From Kitasatospora azatica KCTC 9699 (GTDB taxonomy: Bacteria; Actinomycetota; Actinomycetes; Streptomycetales; Streptomycetaceae): DNA of 64,000 bases. The notes under the pieces are model-generated. The model saw only the letters and a program-made list of their open reading frames with translations. It was not told the origin of the DNA and did not search any database. Position numbers and translations under genes: made by a program. This document shows, in pieces, positions 41,948-50,543 of this stretch. The DNA is taken from contig NZ_JQMO01000001.1 in assembly GCF_000744785.1 (NCBI RefSeq), forward strand, positions 43,805 through 107,804, given 5' to 3'. Numbering within the stretch: position 1 is the first letter of the stretch; every line of letters starts with the position of its first letter.

Positions 41948-42483
41948 GCCGGATGTCCTGGAGCAGCGATCCAACGGCCGCCGGACCGCCCCCGGTAGCG
42001 ACGCGCGGCCCCATCCCCACCTCCATGATCGACTTCTCCGGCGCCGGATCCTGGGGCTCGGGAATCGGCCCGTGCGGCAGCTACATCGCGCAAGCCCTCA
42101 ACGCACTGGGCATCACCGGAACTGCCGCCCGGGTCAGTTGGACCGTCGGATTCCTCACCATCGCCTCACGGGAGTCGGGCTACAACAGCCCCCTGTACCA
42201 GATCAACCTGACGGACTCGAACGCCGTGGGACCCCCAGTGCCGAACGACTCGGCCCACCCGGGTGCGCCCTTCCAGTGCTCGCGTGGTGTCGCCCAGTGC
42301 ATTCCCCAGACCTTCGCCGAGAACCACCAGGCCGGCACCTCGTACAAGATCTATGACCCGGTGGCGAACTTCGCCGCGGCGATGAACTACGTCATGGCCG
42401 CGTACGGCGTCTCACGTGACGGCCATGACCTGGCCGCGAAGGTCCAGCAGGCCGACCCGAACCGTCCTCCCGCCGGGTACTGA
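41944..42483 (+). CDS. Leaderless lytic transglycosylase (phage tape-measure SLT type)
   Basis: A 179-residue enzyme. The SLT/lysozyme-like fold shows FLTIASRESGYNSPLYQINL with the catalytic Glu, then CSRGVAQCIPQTFAENHQAG and IYDPVANFAAAMNYVMAAYG. This resembles the transglycosylase domain at the end of actinophage tape-measure proteins. It has no signal peptide or membrane helix. The ATG at 41944 overlaps the TGA of the hydrolase gene (ATGA), so both are made together. Unlike the protein at 35807, its catalytic Glu is present. Confidence 0.8.
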   Translation: MSRMSWSSDPTAAGPPPVATRGPIPTSMIDFSGAGSWGSGIGPCGSYIAQALNALGITGTAARVSWTVGFLTIASRESGYNSPLYQINLTDSNAVGPPVPNDSAHPGAPFQCSRGVAQCIPQTFAENHQAGTSYKIYDPVANFAAAMNYVMAAYGVSRDGHDLAAKVQQADPNRPPAGY

Positions 42484-43224
42484 GCAACTGCGGTCATACC
42501 CGCCGGCCAGCCTGCGCACCGATGGCTGACCGCCATCACCCTGCTCTGGTCGTCGGTCCACGATGCGGCCACACAGGCTTTGACTGAGCTTCAGCGTGCC
42601 CTGCCCCTGCTGAAGTCGCCGTCCCGACAGCATCGTTGGAACCAAGCCATGGGCGCTGTCGCCCCCGACCGCCGCCTGGCTCCACTGCCGGAATGGCAAT
42701 GTCACGACGAAAGCACCATGACCGAGTCGGCCGGCCACTGCCACATGGCCCCCGAACCCTTGTCAGCTGAGGCAATGTCGCCTGCCTGCGCGCGTCAGGC
42801 GGTTCGCGCTCCGTCCCTAGCCCCTTGATGAATGAGCGCGGAAAGGGCCCCCCGGGCCCGGGTCCGGCGGCAGCCGGACTTCCGCGATCGGCGCAGTACA
42901 GCCCAGCTTGCCTCATCGCTGGGTCAGCGCCGGCGACCAGCCATGGTGGCGGTAGCGGCACGTACGGTCAGCCCACCGGAGGGTGCCGGTCGAGCCAGAC
43001 TGCCTGGAGGCTGCTGGTAGGGCCTGGGCTGGCAAGCGCTGAGTCGCCGGGAGCCGACCAGGAGACCGGACTCCGTGACGGGTAGCCGGGTGCTTGCTGT
43101 CTTTAGTAAGAGGGCCCGAGGCAAAAACTGGCTCTGACCTGCTGGTTCGCGGAACCCAATGTCTGGTCCTAGCGGACACTAGAGGCCACGCAGTGACCAG
43201 TAAGCGGGGACACTTCTGGCAAAT

Positions 43225-43584
43225 CTTGCGGATACCTCGAAGATTCTGGCTGGCTCGTTCCACCTGGAGGATGACGCTGTTCCTCGTGAAGTGTCCCCGA
43301 ATGGGGACACTTCACGAGGAACTGTCCCGAGGTGAGGACAGTAACTTGCGGATTGCTCGAAGATTTCCTGCCGTGGCCGTCAACTCTCGATCATGTGGCC
43401 GATCCCTGGGGAAGCGTCCTGAACAGGGCTTCCAAACTTCGAGGAATGCGCAACTTTCGCCAGTTGCGTCGACGGACTGCCACGTGAGGCGTTGGAAACA
43501 CAATGACCGCGCCTGCCCCGGTCCGGTCCGGTCCGTTGACGTGTCCTGCGACTCGCCGCAAGAAATCTTCGAGGTAGTCGCAAG
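43225..43584. repeat. Iteron-like repeats (two direct, two inverted)
   Basis: Copies lie at 43225-43246 (CTTGCGGATACCTCGAAGAT), 43345-43366 (CTTGCGGATTGCTCGAAGAT), and inverted at 43434-43454 and 43563-43584 (read back: CTTGCGACTACCTCGAAGAT). The shared core is CTTGCG, six bases, then CTCGAAGATT. Copies 1 and 2 are 120 bases apart. They are probably binding sites for the protein made from 43628 or 44234. Confidence 0.6.
43279..43322. promoter_or_regulatory. Perfect 20-bp-arm hairpin in the iteron region
   Basis: GTTCCTCGTGAAGTGTCCCC and its exact complement enclose GAAT. Half of the arm (GGGGACACTTC) recurs at 43206-43216 next to iteron 1. Because it is flanked by iterons and not by gene ends, an origin or operator role is more likely than termination. 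Confidence 0.6.
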
Positions 43585-43627
43585 ATCCGGTACTGTCTGG
43601 GCGTCAGAACGGTCCCCTGGAGGTCAC

Positions 43628-44224
43628 GTGCAACCGGAACCACGGAGTGGCTCTCTGCGGCCGGCAGGCAAGCCGCGCCGCCGAACCGGGCCAGCGACGG
43701 AGCCCGAGCTGGTCAGCCTGCTGGATCAGTTCGGCGAACAGCTCGCGATGGACTTGCTCGGAGCGAGTGCCCGGCCAGTCGACGAGGTCACCGTCAAGTT
43801 CCGTCCCAGGCGTGCCAGCCACGACATGGCCGGATCGATGGGCTACTCACTGACCAGCAATTGGTTCTTGGCCAAGGTGCTGGCACGGTGCATCGTCGCT
43901 CACCGGCTCTCGCCCGTCGAGGTCGCGGTTCTGCTGCACATGATGGGGTCCCAGACACGAGGCGAACTCGTTCAGACCCAGGTGGAGATGGCCAAGGAGA
44001 TCGGTGCCGCTCGCAGCAGCGTGAATAGCGCGATCGGCCGACTGTGCGAACTGAACTACATTCGCCGCCATCGGGCACGGGGGCGCTACGACGTCAACCC
44101 ACGGCTATGCTTCCGAGGCAACGGCGATGAGCAGAACGGCGTGCTGGCCCACGTGAGGGCGGAGCAGCTGGCCAGTGAGTTCCCCGATACGATCGGGCCT
44201 GAAGACTTCGCCCGCGAGAGCTGA
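43628..44224 (+). CDS. RepL/MarR-like winged-helix protein
   Basis: A 198-residue protein. Residues about 60-190 include YSLTSNWFLAKVLARCIVAH, SPVEVAVLLHMMGSQTRGEL, the helix-turn-helix QVEMAKEIGAARSSVNSAIG and the wing YIRRHRARGRYDVNPRLCF. The build is that of RepL-type plasmid initiators and MarR-like regulators. The GTG at 43628 follows GGAGG by four bases. The iterons and hairpin lie directly upstream. It is followed by a related smaller gene after nine bases. Replication initiator versus regulator cannot be settled by reading. Confidence 0.65.
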   Translation: MQPEPRSGSLRPAGKPRRRTGPATEPELVSLLDQFGEQLAMDLLGASARPVDEVTVKFRPRRASHDMAGSMGYSLTSNWFLAKVLARCIVAHRLSPVEVAVLLHMMGSQTRGELVQTQVEMAKEIGAARSSVNSAIGRLCELNYIRRHRARGRYDVNPRLCFRGNGDEQNGVLAHVRAEQLASEFPDTIGPEDFARES

Positions 44225-44233
44225 GGGAGAACG

Positions 44234-44638
44234 ATGGAGATCACTCCTTCCGGTGTGCTCGGTATGATCCACAGGCTGCAACTCACGCCCACGGCCATCG
44301 CGGTTCTCGGGATCATGTCCGAGCTGCAGGCGTCCGGTGGAGCGGTCAATTACACGCAGGTGGACATGGCCGAGCGGTTGGGCGTCCTGGAATCGGCAGT
44401 CAGCCGCGGGATGAAGCTGCTCGTGGCGCGGAACCTGGTGATCCGCAGCGGTGACGGCCGCGGTCACAGCTACCGGCTGCACCCGTTCATCGCGAAGTAC
44501 AGCTCTGAGCGCGAGATGGAGGCCGCACTGCGCGCGGCGGCGGTCGAGGTGCGCGAGGGCCGTATGCCGGACATCGCCGCGCCGCTGTATCGCAAGCAGC
44601 CGCCGCGTGCCGGTCGGCCGAACCTGGTAGCGGTCTGA
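44234..44638 (+). CDS. Second RepL/MarR-like winged-helix protein
   Basis: A 134-residue DNA-binding protein. It has LQLTPTAIAVLGIMSELQAS, the recognition helix region YTQVDMAERLGVLESAVSRG, and the wing LVIRSGDGRGHSYRLHPFIA, then a charged helix (EMEAALRAAAVEVREGR). It begins at the ATG at 44234, nine bases after the partner, with GAGGGAG before it. The two share the fold and order, suggesting duplication and a joint role on the upstream sites. Confidence 0.7.
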   Translation: MEITPSGVLGMIHRLQLTPTAIAVLGIMSELQASGGAVNYTQVDMAERLGVLESAVSRGMKLLVARNLVIRSGDGRGHSYRLHPFIAKYSSEREMEAALRAAAVEVREGRMPDIAAPLYRKQPPRAGRPNLVAV

Positions 44639-44918
44639 ATCATCGGTCGGTCCGTTCAGGACCGGCCGTTCTGCCGCCTGTCGCGCGCAGGCGCCGGTTC
44701 CATGTGGCTGCCGAACACCATCTCCGACGGGACAGTCCCCCCACCACTGTCCGATGACGGGTTCCGATCGATCGCCGCTCAGGTAGGGGACGACTCATGG
44801 GGCCCGTCCCGCTGCACGGCAGGTTCCGTGCGGCAGGACAGGCCCAGGCCCGGCGCGCGCCCGCGGAGGTGCGCTCGGGCGCCGCAGAGCGCGCCCTACC
44901 CGGCACCCAGGTGGTGAG
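44639..44918. other. Convergent intergenic region
   Basis: Between the winged-helix genes and the 3' end of the VCBS protein. No gene is supported. Confidence 0.35.
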
Positions 44919-46637
44919 TCATGCCGCTGGCGAGTGTGCGCCCCGGACGCTGTGGGTTCGGGCAGCGAGCCTGACTGCCGCCCCACCGACGAGAAGCAGC
45001 ACGGTGCTGGCGATCGCGCAGGCCGGCACCGACGACGCGCCAGTGGCAGCGAGCTCGCCGTGATGGCCGTCGCCACGGCCCGGGGGATCGCAGTGGTGCC
45101 CGTCGCCACGGCCCGCGGGATCGCAGTGGTGCCCGTCGCCACGGCCCGCGGGATCGCAGTGGTGCCCGTCGCCAGGGTGTTGGTCTTCCGGGCAGGGCGG
45201 CTTGGGGGAGGCTTCCTTGACGGTCAGTGTGAAGGTCTGGGTGGCATCCGGTCCGGCCGAGTTGTGGGCCGTCAGCGTCACCACGTACGAGGCATTGGAA
45301 CCCGCCGCCGGCGTGCCGGAGATCGAGGCGGTTCCGTCGCCGTTGTCCTCGAAGGCCACACCCGGCGGCAGCGCTCCGGACTCGGACAGTCTCGGTACCG
45401 GCACGCCCGTCGATGTGACGGTGAACTCGCCCCTGTGTCCCTGCGTGAACGTCACCTCATCCGCGCTGGTGATCGCAGCCGCCTGCGTGTGGATGCCGAG
45501 GAGTACCGACACGCTGTTGGCGTCGGTGTTGACGACGGCCAGGTCCGGCCGGCCGTCGGTGTTGAGATTTCCCACCGTGAGAGCGAACGGACTTGATCCG
45601 GTGGGGTAGTCGTCCTTCGGCTGGAAGGTGCCGTTCCCGACGCCGCGTAGCACTGACACGGCGTTGGAGCCGGTGGCAGCGACGGCGAGGTCGAGGTGAC
45701 CGTCACTGTTGAAGTCATCCGCTACCAGCGCGTACGGCGAGGCCCCGGTGGGGTAGTCGTCCTTCGGCTGGAAGGTGCCGTTCCCGACGCCGCGTAGCAC
45801 TGACACGCTGTTGGAGCCGGTGGCAGCGACGGCGAGGTCGAGGTGGTTGTCGCCGTTGAAGTCGCCTGTTGCCAGGCCGGAGGGTGTTGATCCGGTGGGG
45901 TAGTCGTCCTTCGGCTGGAAGGTGCCGTTCCCGACGCCGCGTAGCACTGACACGCTGTTGGAGCCGGCATTGGCAACCGCCAGGTCGAGGTGGTTGTCGC
46001 CGTTGAAGTCACCTACCGCCAGTGCCAACGGTGTTGATCCGGTGGGGTAGTCGACTTTCGGCTGGAAGGTGCCGTCGCCCACACCGCGTAGCACCGACAC
46101 GGTCGCGGCACCGGCATTGGCAACCGCCAGGTCGAGGTGGTTGTCGCCGTTGAAGTCGCCTGTTGCCAGGCCGGAGGGTGTTGATCCGGTGGGGTAGTCG
46201 ACTTTCGGCTGGAAGGTGCCGTCGCCCACGCCGCGTAGCACTGACACGGTGTTGGAGCCGAGGTTGGCGACGGCGAGGTCGAGGTGGTTGTCGCCGTTGA
46301 AGTCACCTACCGCCAGTGCCAACGGTGTTGATCCGGTGGGGTAGTCGACTTTCGGCTGGAAGGTGCCGTTCCCGACGCCGCGTAGCACTGACACGGTGTT
46401 GGAGCCGGCATTGGCGACGGCCAGGTCGAGGTGGTTGTCGCCGTTGAAGTCCCCCACCGCCACCGAACGCGGCGCGCGCCCGGCCGCGTAGTCGGCTGCT
46501 GGGGCGAAAAGCGGTGTGGCTGCACGTGCGGCCCCGGCTGCGGCCACCATGGCCGTGATCGTTAGCAGGACCGTCATGGCTAGTCGTCTCAAGGCCGACT
46601 GCTGCTGTCCCGGCATCAGGACTTTTGTGGGCTCCAT
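44919..46637 (-). CDS. FG-GAP/VCBS-repeat surface protein with LAATG sorting signal
   Basis: About 572 residues. The signal is ALRRLAMTVLLTITAMVAAA with cleavage after ARA. Seven repeats of 49 residues follow, each with a form of VGDFNGDNHLDLAVANAGSN and VSVLRGVGNGTFQPK; the DxNxDxxxD loop is a calcium-binding blade of an integrin-alpha-like propeller. Then come an Ig-like domain (GTASISGTPAAGSNASYVVT), a His/Asp/Cys repeat (GDGHHCDPAGR four times in variants), LAATG, a membrane helix and an Arg-containing tail. It is a sortase-E type substrate. The start is unsettled, with in-frame Met codons at 46697, 46637 and 46616. Confidence 0.85.
   Translation of the reverse strand: MEPTKVLMPGQQQSALRRLAMTVLLTITAMVAAAGAARAATPLFAPAADYAAGRAPRSVAVGDFNGDNHLDLAVANAGSNTVSVLRGVGNGTFQPKVDYPTGSTPLALAVGDFNGDNHLDLAVANLGSNTVSVLRGVGDGTFQPKVDYPTGSTPSGLATGDFNGDNHLDLAVANAGAATVSVLRGVGDGTFQPKVDYPTGSTPLALAVGDFNGDNHLDLAVANAGSNSVSVLRGVGNGTFQPKDDYPTGSTPSGLATGDFNGDNHLDLAVAATGSNSVSVLRGVGNGTFQPKDDYPTGASPYALVADDFNSDGHLDLAVAATGSNAVSVLRGVGNGTFQPKDDYPTGSSPFALTVGNLNTDGRPDLAVVNTDANSVSVLLGIHTQAAAITSADEVTFTQGHRGEFTVTSTGVPVPRLSESGALPPGVAFEDNGDGTASISGTPAAGSNASYVVTLTAHNSAGPDATQTFTLTVKEASPKPPCPEDQHPGDGHHCDPAGRGDGHHCDPAGRGDGHHCDPPGRGDGHHGELAATGASSVPACAIASTVLLLVGGAAVRLAARTHSVRGAHSPAA
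45590..46490 (-). repeat. Tandem 147-bp coding repeats
   Basis: Seven units of 147 bases within the VCBS protein gene, with the segment GGGGTAGTCG recurring at about 45604, 45751, 45898, 46045, 46192 and 46339. Several neighbours are nearly identical, which indicates recent duplication or conversion. Confidence 0.75.
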
Positions 46638-46697
46638 GCGAACAGCGTGCAGGCAGGTCGCCAGATAATGCTCGTGCATTGCCGAGGGAATCAGCAA

Positions 46698-47543
46698 TCA
46701 CTCGATTCGCTCAGGCAGCCGTCATAGCCGAAGCGGGGAGCGGAATTGTGAGGCCACTATGCCTGGTACCGCCCCGAGAGTAGAAATTGCGGTTCGTATG
46801 ACGCGACATTCCTGAGAAAGTTTGGCGGTGTCGCGCTGGCTGCGATGCCAGATCGGTCAATATCCATGCCGTACAAGGAATTTGACGAATTGGTGTGGAA
46901 TGGTACGACGGGGGAGTGGGGTGAATGATTTCTGCAGGATTGCGCCGCAGGCGCTCTGCTGTTCAGGTGACGCTCTCTCGCTACCATTGCCGCCGCCCTA
47001 ATGCAAATGGCTCACTGTAGGTATCCGACAGGGTGAACCGCTCGTCGGCCCCACGGACCATTCGGGGCCGGTGCAGGCTACCGGCACCGGCGGAGCGCAG
47101 GATCCACCGGCTCGGCTGCTGAGGCAGCCCGAGTCGGCGCACTGGGACCACCCGCAACGTCAGAAGGGGCCGACGTATTGCGAATCCACGTCTTGGACGG
47201 CTTGCAGGCCGCCGCGCCGGGCCTGGATTCGGAGTCCCTGCCGACCACCACCTACATGCTCACCCGAGTACCGGCCCTCGGATCTTCGTCACTCCTCCTT
47301 CTGAGTCGAGCGACCTGAGCACCAGGTCGGCCCGAACCCGGGCTCAGAACAACGGACCTTTCCAGAGCCGGACGCCGATGTGGCCACGTCGACCGTCGGG
47401 TTTCCGGGCGGTCGCCGAGCTGGCGACTTCACGCGTCGGCGAGTCCAAGTGCGCACCGGGCGCTGACGAGCGCGCCGAAGCACCTGATTCCGCCGAAAGA
47501 TCGCTCTCGTACACATCCACCAAACCCGATCAGGAGGTACGTC
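46698..47543. other. Long intergenic region, partly AT-richer
   Basis: The part 46740-46990 is less GC-rich than the neighbours and probably holds the promoter of the VCBS gene. Frames in 47000-47500 are Arg/Pro-rich and unconvincing. The IPT gene at 47544 is preceded by AGGAGG at 47533. Confidence 0.4.
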
Positions 47544-48287
47544 ATGCCCATCAGCCCGAACCAGGGATCCACCGGCGGCGGAACCACGGTGACGATCACC
47601 GGCACCAATCTGGCCGGCACCACCGCTGTGAAGTTCGGCAGCAAGTCGGCCGCCATCACCGCCAACACCCCCACCTCGGTCACCGTCGTCTCCCCCTCGG
47701 GAGCCGGCGTGGTCAGCGTCATCGTGACCACCGCGGGCGGGAGCAGCAATCCGCTGTCGTTCTTCTACATCGGCCCGCCGTTCAAGGCATCCCTGAGCGG
47801 CACCTCCGGGCCCACCTCGGGCGGGAACACCATCACCATCAACGGGACCGGCCTGTCCACCGCCTCGGCCGTCAACTTCGGTCCCAACAGTGCGACCCCG
47901 ACCGTGATCTCCGACAGCCAGCTCAGCGTCACCGTGCCGGCGGGGACCGGGGCGGGGTCAGTGCCGGTCACCGTCGTGACGGCCGGCGGCACCAACAACG
48001 GCCTGTCCTACACGTACGAGGACGCGCCGACGGTCAACACCATTTCGCCCAGCTCCGGTTCGACCTCCGGCGGGACCGCAGTGACCATCACCGGCACGAA
48101 CCTGGCCACCACCCAGTCGGTCACCTTCGACGGCACGTCGGCGGCGTTCTCCGTCATCAACAGCACCACGCTGTCCGTTGCCACCCCGCCGGGAACCGCG
48201 GGCGCGGTGGACGTCGTGGTCACCACCACCGGCGGTAGCGCCACCATGACTGGCGGCTTCACCTACGTGGCCGGCCCCGGTATCTGA
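47544..48287 (+). CDS. IPT/TIG triple-repeat protein without signal peptide
   Basis: A 247-residue protein of three IPT/TIG Ig-like domains of about 80 residues: MPISPNQGSTGGGTTVTITG, SGTSGPTSGGNTITINGTGL and ISPSSGSTSGGTAVTITGTN begin them. The AGGAGG ribosome site lies close before the ATG, and the first domain starts at residue 2, so there is no room for a signal peptide. There is no anchor or Cys. IPT/TIG domains are usually extracellular, so export by another route or a cytoplasmic role must be considered. A longer paralogue follows at 48431. Confidence 0.82.
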   Translation: MPISPNQGSTGGGTTVTITGTNLAGTTAVKFGSKSAAITANTPTSVTVVSPSGAGVVSVIVTTAGGSSNPLSFFYIGPPFKASLSGTSGPTSGGNTITINGTGLSTASAVNFGPNSATPTVISDSQLSVTVPAGTGAGSVPVTVVTAGGTNNGLSYTYEDAPTVNTISPSSGSTSGGTAVTITGTNLATTQSVTFDGTSAAFSVINSTTLSVATPPGTAGAVDVVVTTTGGSATMTGGFTYVAGPGI

Positions 48288-48335
48288 CACCGGCCCGCCG
48301 CGTACTCGGCATGTCCACCCTGCCGGGCACCACCT

Positions 48336-48372
48336 GCGCCTGGGCAGAGGCACACCGCCTCTGCCCAGGCGC
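48336..48372. terminator. Strong hairpin between the two IPT genes
   Basis: GCGCCTGGGCAGAGGC and its exact complement form 16-bp arms around ACACC, 49 bases after the stop at 48287. It likely separates the transcripts of the two IPT genes. Confidence 0.7.
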
Positions 48373-48430
48373 ACCATCACAACCCTCCGCTCTGAGGCGA
48401 GCCTGCACCTTCGCCCCGGAGCCACTCCCT

Positions 48431-49741
48431 GTGAGGAGAGCGTCCATCAACACCTCCCAGAACTCCGACTCGGCGACCGCGCCGACAGTGCTGTCGGCCG
48501 CACCCGCCTTGACGTCGATCAGTCCCAATCAGGGAGCCGGATCCGGGGGTACCTCCGTCACCCTCACCGGCACCAATCTGGTCGGAACCACCTCGGTGAA
48601 GTTCGGCACGGCTGCCGCAACGTCCTTCGTCGTGGTCTCCGGCACGCAGATCGCTGCTACCGCGCCTCCCGGCAGTGGGACGGTTCAGGTCACCGCGACC
48701 ACGCCGGGCGGTACCAGTAACGGTGTCTCCTACACCTATCTGCAGGTGCCGACTCTCAGCTCGCTGGCCCCGGACAAGGGGCCGGTTGCCGGCGGGAACA
48801 CGGTGACTTTGACTGGCACGAATCTGACGAATGCCACGGCCGTGAGTTTCGGTGCCACTGTGGCGTCCTTCGTCGTGGTGTCCGCCACCCAGATCATCGC
48901 TACCGCGCCTACCGGCAGCGCCGGCCCGGTCAACGTGACTGTCACCACGCCGGGTGGCACCAGTAACGGTGTCTCCTACACCTATCTGCAGGTGCCGACT
49001 CTCAGCTCGCTGGCCCCGGACAAGGGGCCGGTTGCCGGCGGGAACACGGTGACTTTGACTGGCACGAATCTGACGAATGCCACGGCCGTGAGTTTCGGTG
49101 CCACCACGACGCCCTTCGTCGTGGTCTCCGCCACCCAGATCGCCGCTACCGCGCCTACCGGCAGCGCCGGCCCGGTCAACGTGACTGTCACCACGCCGGG
49201 TGGCACCAGTAACGCCCTCCCCTACTTCCTCCTCAACCCGCCGACTCTCAGCTCGCTTGCCCCGGACAAGGGGCCGGTTGCCGGCGGGAACACGGTGACT
49301 TTGACTGGCACGAATCTGACGAATGCCACGGCCGTGAGTTTCGGTGCCACCACGACGCCCTTCGTCGTGGTCTCCGCCACCCAGATCATCGCTACGGTGC
49401 CTCCTGGTGGCGGGACGGTTCAGGTCACCGCGACCACGCCGGGTGGTACCAGTAACGGTGTCTCCTACACCTATCTGCAGGTGCCGACTCTCAGCTCGCT
49501 TGCCCCGGACAAGGGGCCGGTTGCCGGCGGCAGCTCGGTGACTTTGACTGGCACGAATCTGACGAATGCCACGGCGGTGAGTTTCGGTGCCACTGTGGCG
49601 TCCTTCGTCGTGGTGTCCGCCACCCAGATCATCGCTACCGCGCCTACCGGCAGCGCCGGCCCGGTCAACGTGACTGTCACCACGCCGGGTGGCACCAGTA
49701 ACGCCCTCCCCTACAGCCGCGTTCAACCACCTGGCATCTAG
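48431..49741 (+). CDS. IPT/TIG five-repeat protein without signal peptide
   Basis: About 436 residues with five IPT/TIG domains. The first is divergent (SPNQGAGSGGTSVTLTGTNL); the other four begin LSSLAPDKGPVAGGNTVTLT and are nearly identical. There is no signal peptide, anchor or Cys. The GTG at 48431 is the usable start; its AGGAGAG follows the GTG, and in the position expected for a start (48445) there is ATC, so the original start may have mutated. A hairpin-like GC-rich structure follows at about 49750-49803. It is the neighbour and paralogue of the 47544 gene. Confidence 0.8.
   Translation: MRRASINTSQNSDSATAPTVLSAAPALTSISPNQGAGSGGTSVTLTGTNLVGTTSVKFGTAAATSFVVVSGTQIAATAPPGSGTVQVTATTPGGTSNGVSYTYLQVPTLSSLAPDKGPVAGGNTVTLTGTNLTNATAVSFGATVASFVVVSATQIIATAPTGSAGPVNVTVTTPGGTSNGVSYTYLQVPTLSSLAPDKGPVAGGNTVTLTGTNLTNATAVSFGATTTPFVVVSATQIAATAPTGSAGPVNVTVTTPGGTSNALPYFLLNPPTLSSLAPDKGPVAGGNTVTLTGTNLTNATAVSFGATTTPFVVVSATQIIATVPPGGGTVQVTATTPGGTSNGVSYTYLQVPTLSSLAPDKGPVAGGSSVTLTGTNLTNATAVSFGATVASFVVVSATQIIATAPTGSAGPVNVTVTTPGGTSNALPYSRVQPPGI
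48745..49710 (+). repeat. Near-identical 246-bp coding repeats
   Basis: Four units starting with GACTCTCAGCTCGCT (about 48752, 48998, 49242 and 49487) encode IPT domains that differ at few positions. The unit length of about 246 bases is in frame. High DNA identity points to recent expansion or ongoing gene conversion. Confidence 0.8.
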
Positions 49742-49907
49742 AAGCCTGGAACCTGGTTCTGGCCCCTGTCGGCCGACGCGCGATGCGGGGCCAGACCGGT
49801 TTCAGGCGAAGGGTCATCAGATCGGCGAACCGGTCGGGCGGATGTCCGGGAGCTACCGCGCAGGGTGCGCACGTCGGCACTGGCACCCGGGCGTCGACCT
49901 GCTGCTC

Positions 49908-50543
49908 CTACACCTCACTGTCGCAAGTGGAACAGCAGATGGCGGTGACGCTCACCCCGTCGAGCACGGGACCGTAGGCCGAGGAGGTCGTGCTGACGAA
50001 GCTCAGCGTCGTCAGCTGGTAGCTGGCAACGAACTGGAAGCTCTGCGTGACATAGCCCATGTCGGCCGTGGACTTACCGCCGACGTCGAAGGTGAAGTCC
50101 TGGACGTCGGTTCCGTTGACTCGCACCTGACCCGTCTTGATGAGCGGCAGGCCGTTCGGGTTACCGGCCAGGGCGTAGCTCACCAGGTACCGAGTCCCGG
50201 GGTTGGTGGCGAAGCTCTGCGTGACAGTACCCGCCTGAACCCCGCTCAGGTCCACGGACTGGTCGCCGTCGGCGGCCGCCCAGAACCCCGCACCGATCAG
50301 GTCGACCGAGCCTCGGGTGACGGTCCACGGTCCGATGCTCTGCCCGACGACCACAGTCGTGAAGCCGCCCGAGGGCGCGGTCGGCTCCTCGAAGCTGCCG
50401 TCGCTGAACGCGGGCGGCGAGACCACGGCGCTGGGCAGGTGGGTGGGGCCGTGTTGGCTCGCCGTGGCATGTGCGGGGCCGACGGTGGTCAAAAGAGCGA
50501 CGGTCATGAGCATGGTGCCCAGTAGCGTATGACGGTGCCGCAT
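49908..50543 (-). CDS. Secreted DUF642/choice-of-anchor C type protein
   Basis: A 211-residue exported protein. The signal peptide is TLLGTMLMTVALLTTVGPA, cleaved after AHA. The body is a jelly-roll domain: DGSFEEPTAPSGGFTTVVVG, IGPWTVTRGSVDLIG, DGDQSVDLSGVQAGTVTQSF and GPVLDGVSVT, as in DUF642 carbohydrate-binding proteins. It ends CCSTCDSEV, three Cys with unknown role. The ATG at 50543 follows GGAGG by six bases. Probably binds cell-wall or environmental glycans. Confidence 0.8.
   Translation of the reverse strand: MRHRHTLLGTMLMTVALLTTVGPAHATASQHGPTHLPSAVVSPPAFSDGSFEEPTAPSGGFTTVVVGQSIGPWTVTRGSVDLIGAGFWAAADGDQSVDLSGVQAGTVTQSFATNPGTRYLVSYALAGNPNGLPLIKTGQVRVNGTDVQDFTFDVGGKSTADMGYVTQSFQFVASYQLTTLSFVSTTSSAYGPVLDGVSVTAICCSTCDSEV

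Larger units (their letters stand above)
42484..43627. other. Non-coding region with iterons and a large hairpin
   Basis: Over 1.1 kb without a supportable gene. The distal half contains four copies of a 21-22-bp repeat and a 20-bp-arm hairpin in front of two winged-helix genes. Such a layout is typical of a plasmid replication origin or a regulated rep promoter. The first half (42484-43200) shows nothing clear. Confidence 0.55.

Noticed and set aside
46757..46987. A 76-codon minus-strand gene upstream of the VCBS protein
   Set aside because: It lies in an AT-richer promoter-like stretch, has no ribosome site and no recognisable sequence.
48377..49726. A 449-codon minus-strand frame across the IPT repeats
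   Set aside because: Its repeats arise from the DNA repeats of the IPT gene; the plus frame has proper IPT domains.
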